A DNA stretch of 27,688 bases from CAZSNH01 sp052388455. GTDB taxonomy: Bacteria; Pseudomonadota; Alphaproteobacteria; Rhizobiales; Hyphomicrobiaceae. The notes under the pieces are model-generated. The model did no database searches and was not told the DNA's origin. It saw nothing but the letters and a program-made list of their open reading frames with translations. The stretch is from NCBI GenBank assembly GCA_052388455.1, contig JBQTIA010000126.1, positions 1 through 27,688 of the forward strand, written 5' to 3'. The position numbers were made by a program, and so were the translations under genes. This document shows, piece after piece, positions 24,475 through 27,688 of this stretch (positions are counted from its first letter, which is position 1; each line of letters begins with the position of its first letter).

Positions 24475-24590
24475 ATGCCCCTGTCCGCCAGTCTCCTGAT
24501 CATCGTTCCGCTCGCCTTTCTGACCGGTTTCGCGCTTCAGAGGGGGCAGATCTGCTGCGTTCTGGCGGCCAAGCAGGTGGTCGAGACGGG
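24475..24590 (+). pseudogene. 5' remnant of a YeeE/YedE-like membrane transporter gene
   Basis: From ATG 24475 the frame reads MPLSASLLIIVPLAFLTGFA and continues LQRGQICCVLAAKQVVETG. The FALQRGxxC signature within a first membrane helix is typical of the N-terminus of YeeE/YedE (PF04143) sulphur-compound transporters, which are several hundred residues long. After about residue 38 the similarity stops, and the frame runs through unrelated sequence into the tRNA gene. This looks like a gene truncated at the tRNA 3' end. It could also be a chance short hydrophobic frame. Confidence 0.45.
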
Positions 24591-24656
24591 TGGCACGTCC
24601 CGGCCGAGGGTATTCGGAACAAAAGCGGCGCCTGCGGCCCGCGATCGCGTGTCGAC

Positions 24657-24732
24657 TGGTAGGCCCGGCCGGACTTGAACCGACAACCAGACGGTTATGA
24701 GCCGCCAGCTCTAACCATTGAGCTACGGGCCC
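24657..24732 (-). tRNA. tRNA with anticodon CAT, probably tRNA-Ile2
   Basis: A complete 76-nt cloverleaf on the minus strand. The acceptor is GGGCCCG against CGGGCCT (G1-U72 wobble), and the D stem is GCTC/GAGC. The anticodon stem GGCGG/CCGTC carries loop CTCATAA. The T stem is GTCGG/CCGGC with loop TTCAAGT, followed by A73 and an encoded CCA (24659-24657). The anticodon is CAT. The overall sequence, including the AATGGTTA D loop and GGCGGCTCATAACCG arm, is closer to E. coli ileX than to elongator Met tRNA. It probably reads AUA after lysidine modification of C34 (inference). Initiator tRNA is ruled out because there is no GGG/CCC anticodon stem. Confidence 0.93.
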
Positions 24733-24884
24733 TTTCCAGAAGCGCGCCTCTATACCAGATTTGGCCGGCTGCAAGCACCTCGCGCCTCGATTTGGCCTGC
24801 TCTCCATGCGTCTCTTTGCAGCGTTGGTGAGAAAGCGCCTGGGCAAGCCGGTGCTGGGTCCACTCCACACTGGAGAGCTTCGAA

Positions 24885-25607
24885 ATGGCGATGAGACAGG
24901 CGGTTGCTGCAGGAGCGTTCGCCGCTGCCGCGCTGGTTCTGGCGGTGGTGGTTCCGGCAATGGCGGGAGAGAGCGAGATGCAGCGCACGGTGACGGTGAC
25001 GGCCACGGGCGAGGTGGGTGCCGACCCCGACATGGCGCGCGTGACGAGCGGCGTGATCAGCGAGGCGACAACCGCCCGCGAGGCTCTCGACCGCAATTCG
25101 GCGACCATGCAGAAGGTCATCGCGGGCCTCAAGTCGACCGGCATCGAGGCGAAGGACATCCAGACGACCTCCTTCCACGTCGAGCCGCGCTACACGCAGC
25201 CACGCGACGGACAGGTGGCCGTGATCAACGGCTATCGCGTGGTCAATCAGCTCGACATCCGCATCCGCGACCTCTCACGGCTCGGCGAACTGCTCGACCA
25301 GCTGATCGTGCTCGGTGCCAATCAGATGGGCGGACTGAGCTTCGAGGTGAGCCGCGCCGAAACGCTCAATGACGAGGCCCGCCAGGCCGCCATCGCCAAT
25401 GCGCGGCGGCGGGCGGAGCTTTATGCGGCGGCGGCCGGCGCCCGGGTCGGGGATGTGATCGCCATTTCGGAAGACACGTCGTTCTCGGGTCCGCGGCCGT
25501 TCGCCATGGCGCGGAAGGCGATGGCGGACGCGGTGCCGGTCGAGGCGGGGACGCAGGCGCTGGAAGCCCGCGTGACGGTCGTGTGGTCACTCGCCGCCGC
25601 GCCCTGA
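24885..25607 (+). CDS. SIMPL-domain (DUF541) periplasmic protein
   Basis: A 240-residue exported protein. Residues 1-27 are a signal peptide (ending VVPAMA), and the rest is a SIMPL/DUF541 domain. The typical opening is VTVTATGEVGADPDMARVTSGV, followed by KDIQTTSFHVEPRY, GYRVVNQLDIRIRDLSRLG, DEARQAAIANARRRAELYAAAAG and a closing ALEARVTVVWSL strand. SIMPL proteins form oligomeric rings in the periplasm or outer membrane (as known for BP26 of Brucella and YggE of E. coli). They are linked to stress tolerance, but their biochemical role is unclear. ATG 24885 is preceded by GGAGAG. The gene is divergent from the tRNA and stands alone; a small hairpin lies just after its stop codon. Confidence 0.9.
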   Translation: MAMRQAVAAGAFAAAALVLAVVVPAMAGESEMQRTVTVTATGEVGADPDMARVTSGVISEATTAREALDRNSATMQKVIAGLKSTGIEAKDIQTTSFHVEPRYTQPRDGQVAVINGYRVVNQLDIRIRDLSRLGELLDQLIVLGANQMGGLSFEVSRAETLNDEARQAAIANARRRAELYAAAAGARVGDVIAISEDTSFSGPRPFAMARKAMADAVPVEAGTQALEARVTVVWSLAAAP

Positions 25608-25615
25608 AGAGCGTC

Positions 25616-25629
25616 CCGCTTCGGAGCGG
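25616..25629 (+). terminator. Small UUCG-loop hairpin after the SIMPL gene
   Basis: CCGCT and AGCGG pair around a TCGG loop nine bases after the stop codon, giving the stable C(UUCG)G tetraloop. There is no following T-run, so termination would have to be Rho-assisted, or the hairpin may only protect the 3' end. Confidence 0.3.
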
Positions 25630-25725
25630 CAGTCAACCCCAGCCTCATCATGTTTTGCAACGGCCATCGTGCTTAAGTACACCTCAACATCCGCATGGCA
25701 TTGATCATCAAGCTGTAAGAGGTTT

Positions 25726-27567
25726 GTGATCAGGTCGACGTCCATGTCGAGCAGTGCTCCGCGAGCGCCGTACGCACGATGTGTGACGATGGCCGGCCAG
25801 TTCATCGGCTGCTCGGGCGGTGGAACGGCAGCCCTGTTCGGGATAACGATTCTGTCCGTCTGTGCCGCCGCAGCGCTGGGACTGGACTACGGCCGCGCCC
25901 GCGCCGTGCAGGTTCAGCTCCAGGCGGCGGCCGACGCGGCCATTCTCGCTGCCCGCTCCGACGGCGCCGACGAAGCCGCCATCGAGGCCCGCGCCAAGAC
26001 TTTCTTCCGCAAGAACGCGAAGGGCGCCTTCGGGGCGACGATCACGGGGATCGACGTCGACCCCGCGGCGGCCAGCATATCGATCGAGGTGACCGCCGAC
26101 GTGAAGACGACGTTCGCCGGCGTGTTCGGTCAGGACGTGATGCAGGTGCGCGTGGTCTCCGAGGCGACGGTCGCCACCGAGAGCATCGAGCTGGCGCTGG
26201 TGCTCGACAACACCGGATCGATGGCCGGCCACATGGACGATCTGAAGCAGGGTGCCCTCGACCTCGTGACGACGGTGCGGTCCAACGCCAGCGATCCTTC
26301 GAAGATCGCCATGGCCGTCGTGCCCTATGTCGGCGCCGTGAACATCGGTAATGGGACCCAGCAGCACTCCTGGCTGGATCAGTCGGGCGATGCCCGCCAT
26401 CACGGCGAGGCGATGGAGTGGATGTATTTCGGCTTCGAGCCCGGCTGCTCGTCGCCGGGCGGCGGCGGGTCTGGGGGCGCTGGGTCTGGGGGCAGCGGGC
26501 CGGGCAATGGAACCACGGGTTCGCTGTTCGACCGGCTGCCCGCCTTCGCGTCCATACTCTGGAAAGAGCTGGCCGTCACCCGTCCGGCCGCCGCGGCGAA
26601 CGCCACGGACGTTCCGGCGCCCTTCAATTTTGGCAGCCCGTGCTGGATCGCGAGCCCGAGCAGGCTGAACGTCCTCGACCTCTTCGACAAGATCCCGAAC
26701 AGCATCTGGAAGGGCTGCGTGGAAGCCCGCGCCGAACCCTATGATGCGACCGACGAAACGCCCGACATCAGCGAGCCGGATACGCTGTTCGTGCCTTGGT
26801 TCTGGCCCGACGAAAGCGACAACGCTGCGCTCGCCGCCCAGGGAGCGATGGTCGTGACGGCCAACGACTATCTTCCCGACCGGCTCAATCTGCGCGACGC
26901 CGTCGCTCCCCGCTTCACCGATCCATGGGCGGGCTACGGCATCAACAACGTGCTAAAATACAATGGCACCGACGGCGCCATCGACGAGGTGGCGCCCGAC
27001 ACCAGCGGCCCCAACAAATCCTGCGGCGACGCCGTGCTGCCGCTGACCAGCGACCTGACGGCGGTTACCGGCAAGATCAACGGGCTGATGCACTGGAACG
27101 GGTCCGGCACCAACGTCGCGGAGGGTCTGGCCTGGGGCTGGCGGGTGCTGTCGCCGACGGCGCCGTTCACCGAGGGCGCGCCCTACGGCACGGCCCGCAA
27201 GGTTCTTGTGCTGATGACGGACGGCGTCAACAACGTCGATCCGGCGCCCGACGTCGACCGCCTGTCGCACTATTCGGCCTACGGCTATCTCCAGCAGTGG
27301 GGCACGAATCGCATCGCGACCAAGACCTATGCCGGCTTCAAGGACTACGCCGACGGACGCCTGCAGCAGGTCTGCACCCATGCCAAGTCCGCCGGCATCA
27401 GCATCTATACCGTCGCCTTCGGCATCACCGATCAGACGACGCTCGACCTGCTCGAAGGCTGCGCCACCGAGCCCGTCTATGCCTATACGGCTTCGACCGC
27501 TGCCGACCTTGTACAGGCGTTCCGCGATATCGCCGTCAGTCTGACGGACCTCAGGCTTTCGAAATAG
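25726..27567 (+). CDS. TadG-like pilus assembly / vWA domain protein
   Basis: A 613-residue membrane-anchored protein. The N-terminus has a TadE/TadG-type segment: a hydrophobic helix (about residues 33-53, TAALFGITILSVCAAAALGL) followed directly by DYGRARAVQVQLQAAADAAI (54-73), the hallmark of Flp-pilus-associated TadG proteins. From about residue 155 comes a von Willebrand A domain with MIDAS-like DNTGSM (161-166) and, much later, VLMTDGVNN (about 494-502). A large insert in between holds a Gly/Ser-rich loop (244-266). GTG 25726 is used, with AAGAGG only three bases upstream; ATG 25744 and ATG 25789 are possible alternatives. No other tad or flp genes are in view, so it may act alone as a surface or envelope protein. 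Confidence 0.83.
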   Translation: MIRSTSMSSSAPRAPYARCVTMAGQFIGCSGGGTAALFGITILSVCAAAALGLDYGRARAVQVQLQAAADAAILAARSDGADEAAIEARAKTFFRKNAKGAFGATITGIDVDPAAASISIEVTADVKTTFAGVFGQDVMQVRVVSEATVATESIELALVLDNTGSMAGHMDDLKQGALDLVTTVRSNASDPSKIAMAVVPYVGAVNIGNGTQQHSWLDQSGDARHHGEAMEWMYFGFEPGCSSPGGGGSGGAGSGGSGPGNGTTGSLFDRLPAFASILWKELAVTRPAAAANATDVPAPFNFGSPCWIASPSRLNVLDLFDKIPNSIWKGCVEARAEPYDATDETPDISEPDTLFVPWFWPDESDNAALAAQGAMVVTANDYLPDRLNLRDAVAPRFTDPWAGYGINNVLKYNGTDGAIDEVAPDTSGPNKSCGDAVLPLTSDLTAVTGKINGLMHWNGSGTNVAEGLAWGWRVLSPTAPFTEGAPYGTARKVLVLMTDGVNNVDPAPDVDRLSHYSAYGYLQQWGTNRIATKTYAGFKDYADGRLQQVCTHAKSAGISIYTVAFGITDQTTLDLLEGCATEPVYAYTASTAADLVQAFRDIAVSLTDLRLSK

Positions 27568-27609
27568 CGCCAGCGTCCATCAGACCAGGCAGGGGAATCG
27601 CATTTGGAC

Positions 27610-27687
27610 GTAGGTTGGGTCGAGGCACGAGACCCAACAACTTTGGTCGCTCGAGTTTGTTGGGTCTCCTTCGTCGACCCAACCTAC
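27610..27687. repeat. GTTGGGTC/GACCCAAC palindromic repeat, right copy
   Basis: Outer arms GTAGGTTGGGTCGA (27610-27623) and TCGACCCAACCTAC (27674-27687) are perfect over 14 bases. Inner arms GAGACCCAACA (27629-27639) and TGTTGGGTCTC (27658-27668) are perfect over 11 bases. The structure is a palindrome of palindromes, typical of small dispersed intergenic elements. The window ends one base later. A decayed relative is at 126-197. Confidence 0.75.
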
Positions 27688-27688
27688 A

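Noticed and set aside
24749..24774. Possible tRNA promoter (TTGCAG and TATAGA on the minus strand)
   Set aside because: The spacing between the two boxes is only about 14 bases, too short for a standard sigma-70 promoter.
24403..24960. Open frame on the minus strand reading GPVAQWLELAAHNRLVVGSS across the tRNA
   Set aside because: This is the well-known false protein produced by translating a tRNA gene in the wrong context; the cloverleaf is complete.
26464..26503. GGGTCTGGGGG direct repeat as a mobile or regulatory element
   Set aside because: It lies in frame within the vWA gene and simply encodes the Gly/Ser-rich loop.

Overview
The window is GC-rich, densely coding chromosomal DNA. Its gene types fit an alphaproteobacterium, most likely of the order Hyphomicrobiales (Rhizobiales): an ELM1/GtrOC1-type protein, a paired M16 peptidase, a TadG-like von Willebrand A protein, a NodE-like ketoacyl synthase, and FadE/FadJ/FadI-type beta-oxidation genes. 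No rRNA or taxonomic marker is present, so this assignment is inference.

Layout. 1-255: non-coding, with hairpins and a degenerate palindromic repeat. 256-738: YhbS-like GNAT acetyltransferase. 848-1837 (-): L,D-transpeptidase. 2072-3517 (-): class I photolyase. 3770-6649: two secreted M16 proteins, the first with the full zinc site and the second without it. 6699-8456 (-): TPR protein. 8654-9214: hotdog thioesterase-like protein. 9215-9748: 534 bp of non-coding DNA rich in palindromes. 9749-15686: fadE, fadJ-like and fadI. 15730-16029: small two-helix membrane protein. 16152-16790 (-): REP-associated tyrosine transposase (RAYT). 16912-18228: cyclopropane fatty acid synthase. 18482-20215 (-): long-chain acyl-CoA ligase. 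20695-22310: acyl carrier protein and NodE/FabF-like ketoacyl synthase. 22408-23296: two tandem cyclophilin-like proteins. 23332-24363 (-): ELM1/GtrOC1-like protein. 24475-24590: apparent 5' remnant of a YeeE/YedE transporter gene, lying against a tRNA with anticodon CAT (24657-24732, -). 24885-25607: SIMPL-domain protein. 25726-27567: TadG-like vWA protein. The last 79 bases form a palindromic repeat.

The middle of the window (9.7-22.3 kb) is lipid-centred. FadD activates fatty acids. FadE, FadJ and FadI carry out the four steps of beta-oxidation. Cfa modifies membrane acyl chains, and the ACP/ketoacyl-synthase pair probably builds a special acyl chain.

The most interesting non-genic signal is a REP/RAYT system. 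Six copies of a GTGTCAGACC-type palindrome lie between 14264 and 18483, all within about 2.4 kb of the RAYT gene. Two of them flank it, and none was seen elsewhere in the window. There are at least four further repeat families: a 78-bp element just downstream of two stop codons; a tandem pair of CTAG-ended palindromes; a 7-bp-unit inverted repeat; and a GTTGGGTC/GACCCAAC palindrome near both ends of the window. All calls come from reading the sequence, without database searches.
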